Notes: generated by a model from the sequence alone, not told the origin. Shown: positions 33,463 through 42,343, numbered from the stretch's first letter. The stretch is DNA of 49,130 bases from Bacteroidales bacterium (GCA_018334675.1 JAGXLL010000019.1:1-49130), one strand, 5' to 3'. Translations and numbers: made by a program.

Positions 33463-35073
33463 CTATTTTTTCTCCAAATATTTTTTTGAATAAGTCTCCC
33501 AGTTATTTAGCGCTTCAACGGCTTTCTGATATCCGGGGTCCTTTTGGTTGACAATATGGAAATATTCACTCATGTCCCAGAGATCACGTGCAATGAGGGC
33601 CTTGATCTGAAGCTTGAGTTCTTGTTTGGAATTTTCCAGGCCTTTCTCATCGGGTTCTATATCCTCTGATTCGGCCATCGATATCAAACCATTCAGCATC
33701 TGATCGTCTACCTCAAATCGGTTTTTATAATCCTGGAAATCGGGGTAGGTTTGGGTCAGTTGTGTGCGGTTTTCATCGATATATTGGAGAATGTATGAAT
33801 TCAGCACCCCCAGGCGTATGATCTCGTTGAAATAGTCGGAATAGGAGGTGGTATCCAGGGGGATAAAGACATCGGGCATAATGCCGCCTCCTCCGAAAAC
33901 TACCCGGCCTTCCTGCTTGGTGCTGTATTTGAGTGAATCGGGGAAGGATTTGATGCTGTCCGCAGAAGTCATCTCTCCACGGTCGAAACGCCGGAGGATA
34001 TCTCTTCTGTATTCTTTTCTGCCATTGTTGTAAGGCTTTTGAATGACCCGTCCGGTGGGGGTGTGGTAACGGGCCACTGTCAGGCGGATCATCGAGCCAT
34101 CGGGCAGGGAAACGGGTCGTTGAACCAGTCCCTTTCCAAAAGAACGCCGGCCGATAATCATGCCGCGGTCCCAGTCCTGCACGGCTCCGGCTACAATCTC
34201 ACTGGCCGAGGCCGAGCCTTCGTCAATCAGAATGATCAGGTTGCCCTTTTCAAATACCCCCTCTTCGGAGGCGAAATTCTCTTCGCGTTTTACTTTCAGC
34301 CCTTCTGTATAGACGATGAGTTTGCGGTCGTCCAGGAACTCGTCGGCCAGCTGGATGGCCTGTTCCAGGTAACCACCCCCATTATCGCGCAAATCGAGAA
34401 TAAACGATTCGGCGCCCTGACCCTTAAGGTCGCCGACGGCCTGAGAAAACTCTTCATTGGTGGTTTGAGCAAACCGGTTAAGCTTGATATAACCAATATC
34501 CGTATCGGCCATATAGGCTGCATCCCGACTGTGAATGGGGATTTTATCCCTTTTAATGGTAAACTCCAGCAGCCCATCAACCCCCGGTCGCTTGATGGAT
34601 ACATTTACCTTGCTGCCTTTTTCTCCCAGCAGCCTGTCCCGTACACCGGATGTAGTGATGTCAATGCCGGCCACCGTTTCCCCATTGATCCTGACGATGC
34701 GGTCGCCTGCCTTCAGGCCTACCTTCTCCGAGGGGCCACCCGAGATGGTGGATATCACATAGATGGTATCCTTTAATACATTGAACTGAATGCCAATTCC
34801 TTCAAAATTGCCTTCCAGCGGCTCGCTCATCTCTTGCACTTCTTCCTTGGTGAGATAAGTGGTATGCGGGTCCAGGTCGGCTATCATCTCCTTCACAGCC
34901 TTTTCAACCAAATCAGAGCGATTCACCGAGTCGATGTAATAAGAAGAGATGAAATGCAGGGCTTTTCCGAATTTATACATGTCCTCATTAAAAAGCTGGG
35001 ATTGGCCTGTTTTGGGCATCAACAGTACGAGGATAAAGGGCAGTACAAAGAGGGAGCGTATGATTTTGGACAT
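33463..35073 (-). CDS. Carboxyl-terminal processing protease, S41 family
   Basis: A 536-residue CtpA/Prc-type protease: signal peptide (IIRSLFVLPFILVLLMP), N-terminal helical domain, PDZ domain (about 87-165, FEGIGIQFNVLKDTIYVIST) and S41 core with LDLRDNGGGYLEQAI and DEGSASASEIVAGAVQDWDR. Ser289 and Lys314 (SFGKGLVQ) form the likely catalytic dyad with the 25-residue spacing seen in Tsp. It acts in the periplasm. The C-terminal ~150 residues extend past the core. It begins 5 bp after the second siaC paralogue and is likely in its operon. Confidence 0.92.
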   Translation of the reverse strand: MSKIIRSLFVLPFILVLLMPKTGQSQLFNEDMYKFGKALHFISSYYIDSVNRSDLVEKAVKEMIADLDPHTTYLTKEEVQEMSEPLEGNFEGIGIQFNVLKDTIYVISTISGGPSEKVGLKAGDRIVRINGETVAGIDITTSGVRDRLLGEKGSKVNVSIKRPGVDGLLEFTIKRDKIPIHSRDAAYMADTDIGYIKLNRFAQTTNEEFSQAVGDLKGQGAESFILDLRDNGGGYLEQAIQLADEFLDDRKLIVYTEGLKVKREENFASEEGVFEKGNLIILIDEGSASASEIVAGAVQDWDRGMIIGRRSFGKGLVQRPVSLPDGSMIRLTVARYHTPTGRVIQKPYNNGRKEYRRDILRRFDRGEMTSADSIKSFPDSLKYSTKQEGRVVFGGGGIMPDVFIPLDTTSYSDYFNEIIRLGVLNSYILQYIDENRTQLTQTYPDFQDYKNRFEVDDQMLNGLISMAESEDIEPDEKGLENSKQELKLQIKALIARDLWDMSEYFHIVNQKDPGYQKAVEALNNWETYSKKYLEKK

Positions 35074-35078
35074 AATAC

Positions 35079-35498
35079 TTAGTTTTGTTGTTCTCGGGTC
35101 ATAAAATTAAAAGGTATGCTGATAATATCACTAAAATCTTCGCCATCCTCCAGAATCTGATCATCGGGATCATCATAATACCAGAAGATGGTTAAGTTCA
35201 GTCTTTTGTCGTATAATTTTTTCAGATGACTGATAATCTGAAAAATGTATTTTGAAGAGGATGAATTCATATAGATGAAGTCAAACACCATTATAAACGT
35301 TTCATTGAGCAATTTGTTTTCCTCATAATCCTTCAGCACCCGCTCCGTATATCTTTCCATCCACAGCAGTATGGGATCATAAAAATCATAGGCATCCTCA
35401 GGTCTGGAAATACCCGCCATCTCAAACTTCTGTTTTTTGGGATTGAAATCGATCTTTGGTGTGTAGCTGGTGGGTTCCTTATACAATCTTTCCTCCAT
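35079..35498 (-). CDS. SiaC-like (DUF1987) regulatory phosphoprotein, second paralogue
   Basis: A 139-residue DUF1987 protein. The N-terminal half holds DFNPKKQKFEMAGISRPEDA; the core reads FDFIYMNSSSSKYIFQI, where other family members show Y-x-N-T-S/A-S-x-K. Here the Thr that SiaB phosphorylates in Pseudomonas is Ser. The C-terminus EDFSDIISIPFNFM also fits the family. It lies 3 bp after its SiaB-like partner and 5 bp before the CtpA-type protease. Confidence 0.85.
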   Translation of the reverse strand: MEERLYKEPTSYTPKIDFNPKKQKFEMAGISRPEDAYDFYDPILLWMERYTERVLKDYEENKLLNETFIMVFDFIYMNSSSSKYIFQIISHLKKLYDKRLNLTIFWYYDDPDDQILEDGEDFSDIISIPFNFMTREQQN

Positions 35499-35501
35499 AA
35501 T

Positions 35502-36035
35502 TTACCTTTTATGATTTGTTGGAATGGCTATCTCGATGGTATAATAATATAAGTTGTTGGTTATCTTTTCCATGTTATAGTGGATTTTGCTCTTGGATAT
35601 CTTGGCCATTTTCATGATACCCAGGCCGGCTCCGGAGCGTTTTTTGTCATCATAAATGCCCTCGGCCATGGTGTTCATATAAAGATCTTTAAGCTCCCTG
35701 TAATGCAGGCAGTTGATGTGTTCGATGCGCTGCTTCAGGGCGGCGGCGTCTTCTTTAAGAATGGGATTTCCCGATTTGAGCTTGAAATAGTCGCCGCTTC
35801 TCAGGACCGAGAAAAAGGGTTTTTGGTTGGATTCTCGCAGCGTCCCTTCATCCAGCCGGTTTACGTAGTTGTAGTTATTTTCAATAATCTCAACCATCAA
35901 GGTGACGATCTTGCGGTAGGTTGATTTATTGAGATTCAGTTCGCGGCTGAGGTCGCCTAGTTTTTCAATCAGCCTGCCGGTTATCTGATAGCTCAAAAAC
36001 CCATTGTAACTTATTATTTCGGGGTTTTTTTCCAT
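35502..36035 (-). CDS. SiaB-family protein kinase, second paralogue
   Basis: A 177-residue SiaB-like protein with the N-box-like IVTLMVEIIENNYNYVNR (E-x3-N), DDKKRSGAGLGIMKMAKISK as a G-box-like turn, and an ending in YYTIEIAIP. It is closer to a GHKL ATPase fold than the first copy (the GAGLGI is clear). It starts 45 bp after the guaA stop and precedes its siaC partner by 3 bp. No phosphatase of this group is adjacent, so it may share the PP2C proteins of the first operon; that is inference. Confidence 0.8.
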   Translation of the reverse strand: MEKNPEIISYNGFLSYQITGRLIEKLGDLSRELNLNKSTYRKIVTLMVEIIENNYNYVNRLDEGTLRESNQKPFFSVLRSGDYFKLKSGNPILKEDAAALKQRIEHINCLHYRELKDLYMNTMAEGIYDDKKRSGAGLGIMKMAKISKSKIHYNMEKITNNLYYYTIEIAIPTNHKR

Positions 36036-36080
36036 GTTGTAGCGACAAGGGATGATCTACAAAAATAAAAAAACAAATGA

Positions 36081-37610
36081 TTATTCCCATTCAATAGTCG
36101 ATGGTGGTTTGGAACTAATGTCATAGACCACCCGATTGATGCCTTTGACCCGGTTGATGATCTTACCTGATACTTCCGCAAGAAAATCGTAGGGCAGGTG
36201 GGCCCAGTCGGCTGTCATGCCGTCGGTAGAAGTTACGGCGCGCAGGGCTGCTACATTTTCATAGGTTCTTTCATCGCCCATAACACCGACAGACTGAATA
36301 GGCAGGAGGATTGTGGCAGCTTGCCATACTTTATCATACAAGTTGTGATCAATAAGGCCCTGAATAAAGATCTCATCGGCTTCCTGAAGCAGCCGTACCT
36401 TTTCGGGAGTAACATCATCGATGATGCGTATGCCCAGGCCCGGCCCCGGGAAGGGATGCCGGTGGATCAGTTCATCTTTTACCCCCAGGCTTTCACCGAC
36501 TTTCCGAACTTCATCCTTGAATAACAGGCGGAGGGGTTCAACCACTTTCAGGTTCATATGTTCGGGCAATCCTCCGACGTTGTGGTGGGATTTGATTGTC
36601 ACGGAGGGACCATTGACCGATACCGACTCAATGACATCGGGGTAGATGGTTCCCTGTGCCAGCCATTTGATGTCTTTGATCTTATGGGCCTCCTGATCGA
36701 AGACCTCGATGAAGTTGCGACCTATGATCTTGCGTTTTTCTTCCGGATCGCTTACTCCTTTCAGGTCGCTGTAGAACTGGTCCCTGGCATCGACACCGAT
36801 CACGTTTAAGCCCATGTCCTTGTAGGATTCCAGCACCTTGTTGAATTCATTTTTACGCAACAGTCCATTGTCTACGAAGATGCAGGTTAGGTTGGTACCA
36901 ATGGCCTGGTGCAAGAGGGTGGCGGTGACCGATGAATCTACTCCACCGGAGAGACCAAGCAGTACCTTATCATTGCCCAGTTTTTCCTTTAGTTCACTAA
37001 TGGTGATCTCAGCAAAGACTTCGGGTGTCCAGTCCTGTTTGCAGCCGCAAATATCCACCACGAAATTTTTCAGGATCTTTTTTCCTTCCAGGGTGTGGTA
37101 TACTTCGGGGTGGAACTGTATTCCATAAGTAGGTTCTTGGGTGCTTTGATAGGCACCTACCTCGATGTCCCTGGTGGATGCAGCCACCTGGTATTCATCG
37201 GGCAGTTTATGGATGGTATCTCCATGCGACATCCATACCTGGGTATCAAGGGTGACGTCTTTGAGCAGCTCGAAGTGTTCGTTGATATAACTCAGGTTGG
37301 CCCTTCCGTATTCCCTCTTTTCCGAAGCCAGTACTTCTCCGCCATAGTGCTGGGCGATATACTGGGCACCATAACAGATACCCAGAATGGGCACGCGTGC
37401 TTTAATTTTGTTGAGTTCTACCTGTGGTGCCCCTTTATCCCGAACGGAAAAGGGGCTTCCGGAAAGGATCACCCCTTTTATGCTTTCCTCCAGGTCGGGA
37501 ATTTTATTGAAGGGATAGATCTCACAATAGACATTGAGTTCTCTGACCCTCCTGGCAATGAGCTGGGTGTATTGAGAACCGAAATCAAGAATGACAATAC
37601 GTTCCTGCAT
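36081..37610 (-). CDS. guaA: GMP synthase (glutamine-hydrolysing)
   Basis: A 509-residue fused enzyme: class I glutamine amidotransferase domain (1-195) with [18 protein letters not shown] (nucleophile Cys79) and [10 protein letters not shown], then the ATP pyrophosphatase domain with [18 protein letters not shown], and the C-terminal dimerisation domain ([20 protein letters not shown], ending KPPSTIEWE). It converts XMP to GMP in the cytoplasm. Length and motifs are standard. It stands upstream of siaB-siaC-ctp on the same strand, 45 bp apart. Confidence 0.97.
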   Translation of the reverse strand: MQERIVILDFGSQYTQLIARRVRELNVYCEIYPFNKIPDLEESIKGVILSGSPFSVRDKGAPQVELNKIKARVPILGICYGAQYIAQHYGGEVLASEKREYGRANLSYINEHFELLKDVTLDTQVWMSHGDTIHKLPDEYQVAASTRDIEVGAYQSTQEPTYGIQFHPEVYHTLEGKKILKNFVVDICGCKQDWTPEVFAEITISELKEKLGNDKVLLGLSGGVDSSVTATLLHQAIGTNLTCIFVDNGLLRKNEFNKVLESYKDMGLNVIGVDARDQFYSDLKGVSDPEEKRKIIGRNFIEVFDQEAHKIKDIKWLAQGTIYPDVIESVSVNGPSVTIKSHHNVGGLPEHMNLKVVEPLRLLFKDEVRKVGESLGVKDELIHRHPFPGPGLGIRIIDDVTPEKVRLLQEADEIFIQGLIDHNLYDKVWQAATILLPIQSVGVMGDERTYENVAALRAVTSTDGMTADWAHLPYDFLAEVSGKIINRVKGINRVVYDISSKPPSTIEWE

Positions 37611-37645
37611 CTGCTTATATTTATGTAATGACCCGTGCGGACAAA

Positions 37646-37673
37646 AATAGGGAATTATTACGAATTCCCTATT
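37646..37673 (-). terminator. Terminator after the truncated C1 peptidase gene
   Basis: AATAGGGAATT and AATTCCCTATT form a perfect 11-bp stem with a 6-base loop; on the minus strand it is followed by TTTTT. It separates the C1-like gene from guaA. Confidence 0.75.
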
Positions 37674-37712
37674 CTTTCATTTGTCAATATTTGATTTTTT
37701 GAACAAGGGATT

Positions 37713-38261
37713 TTACCGCTCCACCCTTCTCATAATGTCCTGAACAGCATCTTTATGGATGGTAAAATTCATCATTTTCAGTTTGACATAATCCTCATGG
37801 AAGAAATAGTAGCCAAATTCAGGAGCATTGGGCTCGTTATTCCGGGAGCCGGAGCTGGAGTCTTTGATCAGGTACCAGTCATCGCCGTTCTGGGTATGAT
37901 ATCCCACCAGGTGCATACCGTGGTCGTCGGTGGTGGAGTTATTGGAAAACCTGAACTGACGTGCATTCTCGTCGATGTATTCCGAAGGGATATCGTAAGA
38001 GGGAACCATGGCTGCCTGGGTAGAACGGAGGAAGCCCCATTCCGACACATCACCCCCTATGGACATGGTGTATCCTTTGCGGATGCCTTCTTTAATGATC
38101 TCCATAAACACATCCAGGGGTACATTGATATAGGCCTCACTGTTCCACCAGTTGTCGGGTACTTCATATTCCTTAAACACGGCCTTGTCTTTTTCTATCT
38201 GGCAGAAGGTTACCTGAAAGGCCGCCATAAACAGGATGATGAAGAGTGTGAGTCTTTTCAT
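37713..38261 (-). CDS. C1 peptidase-like protein lacking the catalytic Cys half
   Basis: A 182-residue protein with a signal peptide (LTLFIILFMAAFQVTFCQ) joined directly to the C-terminal half of a bleomycin hydrolase/PepC-type C1 peptidase: EVPDNWWNSEAYINVPLDVF, TTDDHGMHLVGYH with the catalytic-type His, DWYLIKDSSSGSRNN, and the ending HEDYVKLKMMNFTIHKDAV. Full-length relatives are about 380-400 residues and have the GTCW Cys motif in the N-terminal half, which is missing here. It reads as an in-frame internal deletion. It may be inactive or serve a non-catalytic role; the frame is open and has a terminator, so it may be expressed. Confidence 0.7.
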   Translation of the reverse strand: MKRLTLFIILFMAAFQVTFCQIEKDKAVFKEYEVPDNWWNSEAYINVPLDVFMEIIKEGIRKGYTMSIGGDVSEWGFLRSTQAAMVPSYDIPSEYIDENARQFRFSNNSTTDDHGMHLVGYHTQNGDDWYLIKDSSSGSRNNEPNAPEFGYYFFHEDYVKLKMMNFTIHKDAVQDIMRRVER

Positions 38262-38321
38262 GGTTAATGAGGTTGGGTTTGATGGTTTATTGTGTGTTGG
38301 ATGACAGGAAAAGGCATACGT

Positions 38322-39263
38322 TTAATGATGATCTCTCCGGTAAGGTTCTATTGAATAGACCATACCATCGTGTGCCGGCAAGGTTTCGCCGAATTCTTCG
38401 CGTGCTTCATTGACCAGTGCGGTTATCTGCTCTTCCTTATAACGGGCAGAGAAATGACCGATGATCAGCTTTGCTACTTCTGCTTTTCGGGCTATGCGGC
38501 CGGCTTCCCTGGCCGTGGAGTGCAGGGTGTACTCGGCCTGATCCTTATGCTCATCGGCGAAAGTAGCCTCATGGTATAACAGATCGGCCCCTTGTATGTA
38601 GGGGACAATATCTTCCCAATAGGCTGTATCCGAACAAAATGCATATGAGCGTTGCTTGTAAGGTGGTTCTGTAAGCCTGTGGTTGGGTATGTGCTCACCC
38701 TGTTGGGTTCTATAGTCAGCCCCGTTTTTGATTTCGTGGATCTTGCTTACCGGAATGTCGTATTTTTTTACATATCCTGCACGAATATTGAGCTCCCGGG
38801 GTTTTTCCAGGAAAAGGAAACCGGCCGAGGGTATTTTATGCTTCAGGGGAAAAGAGTAGACCTCCACCCTCAGATCCTCGTAAATTTTTTGTTGCTGTTC
38901 TTCATCCAGGGGATGAAAGCGGATGGCATAATTGAATTTGCCTTCATAGTTGCGGATGATATAGCGTATTCCTTTTCTCAGGGGTTCATGGGCATAAATA
39001 TGCAGGTCCTCGGAACGGTCGAGCAGGTTGAGTGAGGATAGCAGCCCGAACAATCCGTATATGTGGTCACCGTGTATGTGGCTGATGAAGATATGGTTGA
39101 TCCTGCCGAATTTGATCCTGGTGCGCCTGAGCTGCATCTGGGTGCCTTCGCCACAGTCTATCAAAAAGAACCGCTCATATACATTGAGTACATGAGCGGT
39201 CAGGTTTCTTTCTGAAGTTGGCAAAGCAGAGCTGCTACCCAATATGGTCAGTTCAAATCTCAC
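38322..39263 (-). CDS. rnz: Ribonuclease Z
   Basis: A 313-residue tRNase Z/ElaC metallo-beta-lactamase protein: N-terminal LTILGSSSALPTSERNLTAH, zinc motif IFISHIHGDHIYGLFGLLSS, the exosite-like arm (KIPSAGFLFLEKPRELNIRA) and the later LLYHEATFADEH and IIGHFSARYK His/Asp ligands. It matures the 3' end of tRNAs lacking an encoded CCA. It starts 8 bp after the STAS gene in the rpsA operon. A tRNA with encoded CCA is in this window, so other substrates must exist elsewhere. Confidence 0.94.
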   Translation of the reverse strand: MRFELTILGSSSALPTSERNLTAHVLNVYERFFLIDCGEGTQMQLRRTRIKFGRINHIFISHIHGDHIYGLFGLLSSLNLLDRSEDLHIYAHEPLRKGIRYIIRNYEGKFNYAIRFHPLDEEQQQKIYEDLRVEVYSFPLKHKIPSAGFLFLEKPRELNIRAGYVKKYDIPVSKIHEIKNGADYRTQQGEHIPNHRLTEPPYKQRSYAFCSDTAYWEDIVPYIQGADLLYHEATFADEHKDQAEYTLHSTAREAGRIARKAEVAKLIIGHFSARYKEEQITALVNEAREEFGETLPAHDGMVYSIEPYRRDHH

Positions 39264-39271
39264 ATTTTTTG

Positions 39272-39652
39272 CTATTGATCTTCTCCTTCACTGGATTTTC
39301 TCTTTTCTTCTTCCACTTCAATGATTTCCTGTGCTTCTCCATTGGAATAAGCGATATTCAAAACTGTATCCAATTGGGAAATGGCGATCAGGCGATCCAC
39401 TGCGTCGTTTAAGCCCGTGAGCACAAAAGTGCCGTTGGAGTTCTTGCACAGTCTGTTGGCTACCAGAATGGCGCTTAAGCCGTTGGAGTCGCAGTATTTG
39501 ACCTGACTGAGATCCAAAATAATGTTTTTCTCGCCTTTTCCAGAGATGAGCACCAATTCAGATTTCAGGCTGGGCGCCACATTGGTGTCCAGCTTTTCTG
39601 ACATAACCTGAATCAGTGTGTAATTATCGTTTTTTTCAATATTAAATTCCAT
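39272..39652 (-). CDS. STAS-domain anti-anti-sigma factor-like protein
   Basis: A 126-residue STAS protein: beta strands EFNIEKNDNYTLIQVMSEKLD and IILDLSQVKYCDSNGLSAIL, with the switch-site Ser of the DSxGL motif (canonical DS[ST]GL). The last ~15 residues are Glu/Lys-rich. STAS proteins are the targets of GHKL kinases and PP2C phosphatases, both found elsewhere in the window. It is placed between rpsA (20 bp upstream) and rnz (8 bp downstream), so is tied to translation gene expression. Binding partner unknown. Confidence 0.85.
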   Translation of the reverse strand: MEFNIEKNDNYTLIQVMSEKLDTNVAPSLKSELVLISGKGEKNIILDLSQVKYCDSNGLSAILVANRLCKNSNGTFVLTGLNDAVDRLIAISQLDTVLNIAYSNGEAQEIIEVEEEKRKSSEGEDQ

Positions 39653-39671
39653 TCTTTAAGGAATATTTAAG

Positions 39672-41999
39672 TTACGATTTGTTCTCATCCTCTTCCTTTT
39701 GGTCGGAATCACCGGTGGAATCCCTGCCGGAGTCTTGCTGATCTTCTTTTTTGGCTTCAGGAGTTTCTTCTTCTTTTTGCTCAGCTTGCTCTTCCACACC
39801 GGGTTCTTGCTTCTCTTCCTTTTCTTCCTTCTTCTCTTCCTTCTTCTCTTCCTTCTCTTCGGTTTGGGCAACTTCTTGCTGAGCTTCGGCTTCGGGTTGT
39901 TCTGTTACCTCTTTGGAAGCTTCCTGTTGTTCAGATTCTTCGGCCTTTTCCTTGGGGGCTTCTTCGCTCTGCTGCTTTTTTTCTTCGGCAGCCTGAGCTT
40001 GCTGCTGTTTTTTCTTCGGTGCTTCGCTTTTCCCTTCCATCTCATCCTTCAGGGATGCCAAGTCGGAGATATCTCCCAGCGTGGTTTTTTCCACGTTCTT
40101 GTTGACTTTCTTCACGTTCTTGCGGGTCTTCTGAGTCTGAGCTTTTTCCTGCTCTTTCTTATCATCTTCGTAGACCCGGCGATGGGAGAGTACGATCTTC
40201 TTGGCTTCCTTATTGAATTCGATGACCTTGAAGGGCAACTTTTCATCCACCTGCACTTTGGATCCGTCTTCCTTGGCCAGGTGTTTGTTTGATACAAAGC
40301 CTTCCACACCGTAAGGCAGCGCTACCATGGCACCCTTGTCGAACACATCGATGATGGTCCCTTCATGAATGGAACCTTCGGTGAAGACTTCTTCAAAGAC
40401 ATCCCAGGGGTTCTCTTCCAGTTGTTTGTGGCCCAGGCTCAGTCGGCGGTTATCCTTGTCGATTTCCAGTACCACTACTTCGATTTCTTCACCAATTGAA
40501 GTGAATTCAGCAGGGTGATTGATCTTCTTGGTCCAGGAGAGGTCGGAGATATGGATCAAGCCGTCAACACCTTCTTCAATTTCTACAAACACACCGAAAT
40601 TGGTGAAGTTCCTTACTTTGGCCTTGTGCTTGCTGCCCACGGGATATTTTTCCTCGATGTTCTCCCAGGGATCGGGTTTGAGTTGTTTGATGCCCAACGA
40701 CATCTTTCTTTCCTCGCGGTCAAGTGTCAGGATCTGGGCTTCCAACTCATCACCTACCTGCAGGAACTCCTGTGCACTGCGCAGGTGTTGCGACCAGGAC
40801 ATTTCCGAGACGTGGATGAGTCCTTCCACGCCAGGCTGGATCTCTACGAAAGCCCCGTAATCGGCCAGTACCACTACTTTGCCTTTTACGATATCGCCCA
40901 CCTTCAGGTTGGGGTCCAGTGAATCCCATGGATGGGGTGTGAGCTGTTTCAGCCCCAGGGCAATGCGTTTCTTGTCATCGTCGAAGTCCAGAATAACTAC
41001 ATTGAGTTTTTGGTCCAGCTCGACAATCTCTTCCGGATGGTTGACGCGGCCCCATGAGAGGTCGGTGATGTGGATCAAACCGTCAACACCACCCAGGTCA
41101 ATGAAAACACCATATGAGGTGATATTTTTAACGGTACCTTCCAGTACCTGTCCTTTTTCAAGTTTGGATATGATTTCTTTTTTCTGTTGTTCAAGCTCTT
41201 CTTCCACGATGGCCTTATGAGAAACAACCACGTTGCGGAATTCCTGGTTGATCTTGACAACTTTGAAATCCATGGTCTTGCCTACATAGGCATCGTAATC
41301 CCGAATAGGCTTTACATCGATCTGTGAGCCGGGCAGGAAGGTTTCGATGCCAAACACATCCACGATCATACCGCCTTTGGTACGGCACTTGATGTAACCC
41401 TGGATGATCTCATCGTTGGCATAGGCCTGATTAACTTTCTCCCAGGCCTTGAGGGTACGGGCCTTCTTGTGTGACAACACGAGCTGTCCGTCCTTGTCTT
41501 CCTGGCTTTCAATATAAACTTCCACCTTGTCACCGGGCTTCAGATCGGGATTGTGGCGGAACTCGTTCCTGCTGACTACACCTTCTGATTTATAACCAAT
41601 ATTGATAACTACTTCTTTCTTGGAAACAGATACCACGGTGCCTTCTACCACTTCCTTCTCCTTGACGGTCGACAGGGTCTGGTCATATAAGGACTCATAC
41701 TTCTCCCTTTCTTTAGGATCGTATTCATCTTCTTCTTGTTCACTGAAATTTTCCCAGTCAAATTCTTCCTGTTGTTGGGTTTCACTGGGTGCAGTGTCTG
41801 TCCCCGCTTGCTCAATCGTGTGGTAATGGGGATTGTCTTCCTTATTTACCTCCAGATTTTGACTTTGCGGAGTCACTTTCTGTTCTTCCTGTTGGGGTTG
41901 TTCCTGCTCTTGGGATTGCTCTTGCTGTTGGGGTTGTTCTTGCCCTTCTTCCTGGTTAACAGCTTCGTCTCTTACTTTTTGTTCGTCTTGTTTGCTCAT
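39672..41999 (-). CDS. rpsA: 30S ribosomal protein S1 with long low-complexity tails
   Basis: A 775-residue S1. Residues about 1-110 are Gln/Glu-rich (QEEGQEQPQQQEQSQEQEQ). Six S1 RNA-binding repeats follow from about 115 to 625, with motifs such as GTVKNITSYGVFIDLGGVDG, LIHVSEMSWSQ and LIHISDLSWTKK. The C-terminal ~150 residues are Glu/Lys/Gln-rich (EEKEEKKEEKKEEKEEKQE). The core is standard; ordinary S1 is 550-640 residues, so the tails are long. S1 helps mRNA bind to the ribosome, which matters in Bacteroidota, where Shine-Dalgarno sites are rare. First gene of rpsA-STAS-rnz. Confidence 0.95.
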   Translation of the reverse strand: MSKQDEQKVRDEAVNQEEGQEQPQQQEQSQEQEQPQQEEQKVTPQSQNLEVNKEDNPHYHTIEQAGTDTAPSETQQQEEFDWENFSEQEEDEYDPKEREKYESLYDQTLSTVKEKEVVEGTVVSVSKKEVVINIGYKSEGVVSRNEFRHNPDLKPGDKVEVYIESQEDKDGQLVLSHKKARTLKAWEKVNQAYANDEIIQGYIKCRTKGGMIVDVFGIETFLPGSQIDVKPIRDYDAYVGKTMDFKVVKINQEFRNVVVSHKAIVEEELEQQKKEIISKLEKGQVLEGTVKNITSYGVFIDLGGVDGLIHITDLSWGRVNHPEEIVELDQKLNVVILDFDDDKKRIALGLKQLTPHPWDSLDPNLKVGDIVKGKVVVLADYGAFVEIQPGVEGLIHVSEMSWSQHLRSAQEFLQVGDELEAQILTLDREERKMSLGIKQLKPDPWENIEEKYPVGSKHKAKVRNFTNFGVFVEIEEGVDGLIHISDLSWTKKINHPAEFTSIGEEIEVVVLEIDKDNRRLSLGHKQLEENPWDVFEEVFTEGSIHEGTIIDVFDKGAMVALPYGVEGFVSNKHLAKEDGSKVQVDEKLPFKVIEFNKEAKKIVLSHRRVYEDDKKEQEKAQTQKTRKNVKKVNKNVEKTTLGDISDLASLKDEMEGKSEAPKKKQQQAQAAEEKKQQSEEAPKEKAEESEQQEASKEVTEQPEAEAQQEVAQTEEKEEKKEEKKEEKEEKQEPGVEEQAEQKEEETPEAKKEDQQDSGRDSTGDSDQKEEDENKS

Positions 42000-42052
42000 T
42001 TACTTTTCCTTAATAATTAGTGGATTAGACATTATTTCTTAAAATACTTGAG

Positions 42053-42083
42053 TTGCAAAACTATAATTTTTATTTTATATATG
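42053..42083 (+). promoter_or_regulatory. Possible promoter just upstream of repeat copy 3
   Basis: TTG (42053-42055), 20 bp, TATATATG (42076-42083), one mismatch from TAnnTTTG. Transcription would start around 42090, about 20 bp before the repeat element. Confidence 0.4.
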
Positions 42084-42108
42084 AAAATTAGACAACAACA
42101 AAATTTCG

Positions 42109-42217
42109 TGAAACGTCCATGACAAAATAATCATTAATATCACAAAAGGAGATGATTATTTTGTCATGGTAAGTTCCATATGACCAATTAATTAAATAAA
42201 AAAAGAACCATATGAAA
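42109..42217 (+). repeat. Repeat element copy 3 (hairpin upstream of the hybrid kinase)
   Basis: Arms CCATGACAAAATAATCAT (42117-42134) and ATGATTATTTTGTCATGG (42152-42169) form a perfect 18-bp stem; the 17-base loop equals copy 2. The A-T pair at stem position 6 replaces the C-G pair of copy 2, and the A-T pair deeper in the stem replaces its G-U pair. GGTAAGTTCCATATGACC, an A-rich spacer and CCATATGAAA follow as in copy 2. The ATG opens a 43-codon frame, and the hybrid kinase starts 97 bp downstream of it. Confidence 0.88.
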
Positions 42218-42343
42218 CATTCGGGCAATGATTTCGAAAAATCAAACGAGGGCAAAACATTCATTATTTTTGTAATATTATTATTTTTACCCGTTTATTT
42301 TATCTGCTATGGCATCCCGAACAAAGACCATCCTGTTCAGTAA
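42212..42343 (+). CDS. Short frame at the end of repeat copy 3, overlapping the kinase start
   Basis: A 43-residue frame from the element's ATG: MKHSGNDFEKSNEGK, then a hydrophobic stretch (TFIIFVILLFLPVYFICYG) and a short tail. It would be a single-pass membrane peptide, and it ends 35 bp inside the kinase gene in another frame. Overlap could couple translation, or the frame may be chance. Confidence 0.3.
   Translation: MKHSGNDFEKSNEGKTFIIFVILLFLPVYFICYGIPNKDHPVQ

Noticed and set aside
39699-40292. 197-residue Leu/Phe-rich plus-strand frame
   Set aside because: It is the antisense of the Glu/Lys-rich tail of S1; low-complexity codons (GAA/GAG/AAG) read as CTT/CTC/TTC on the other strand.
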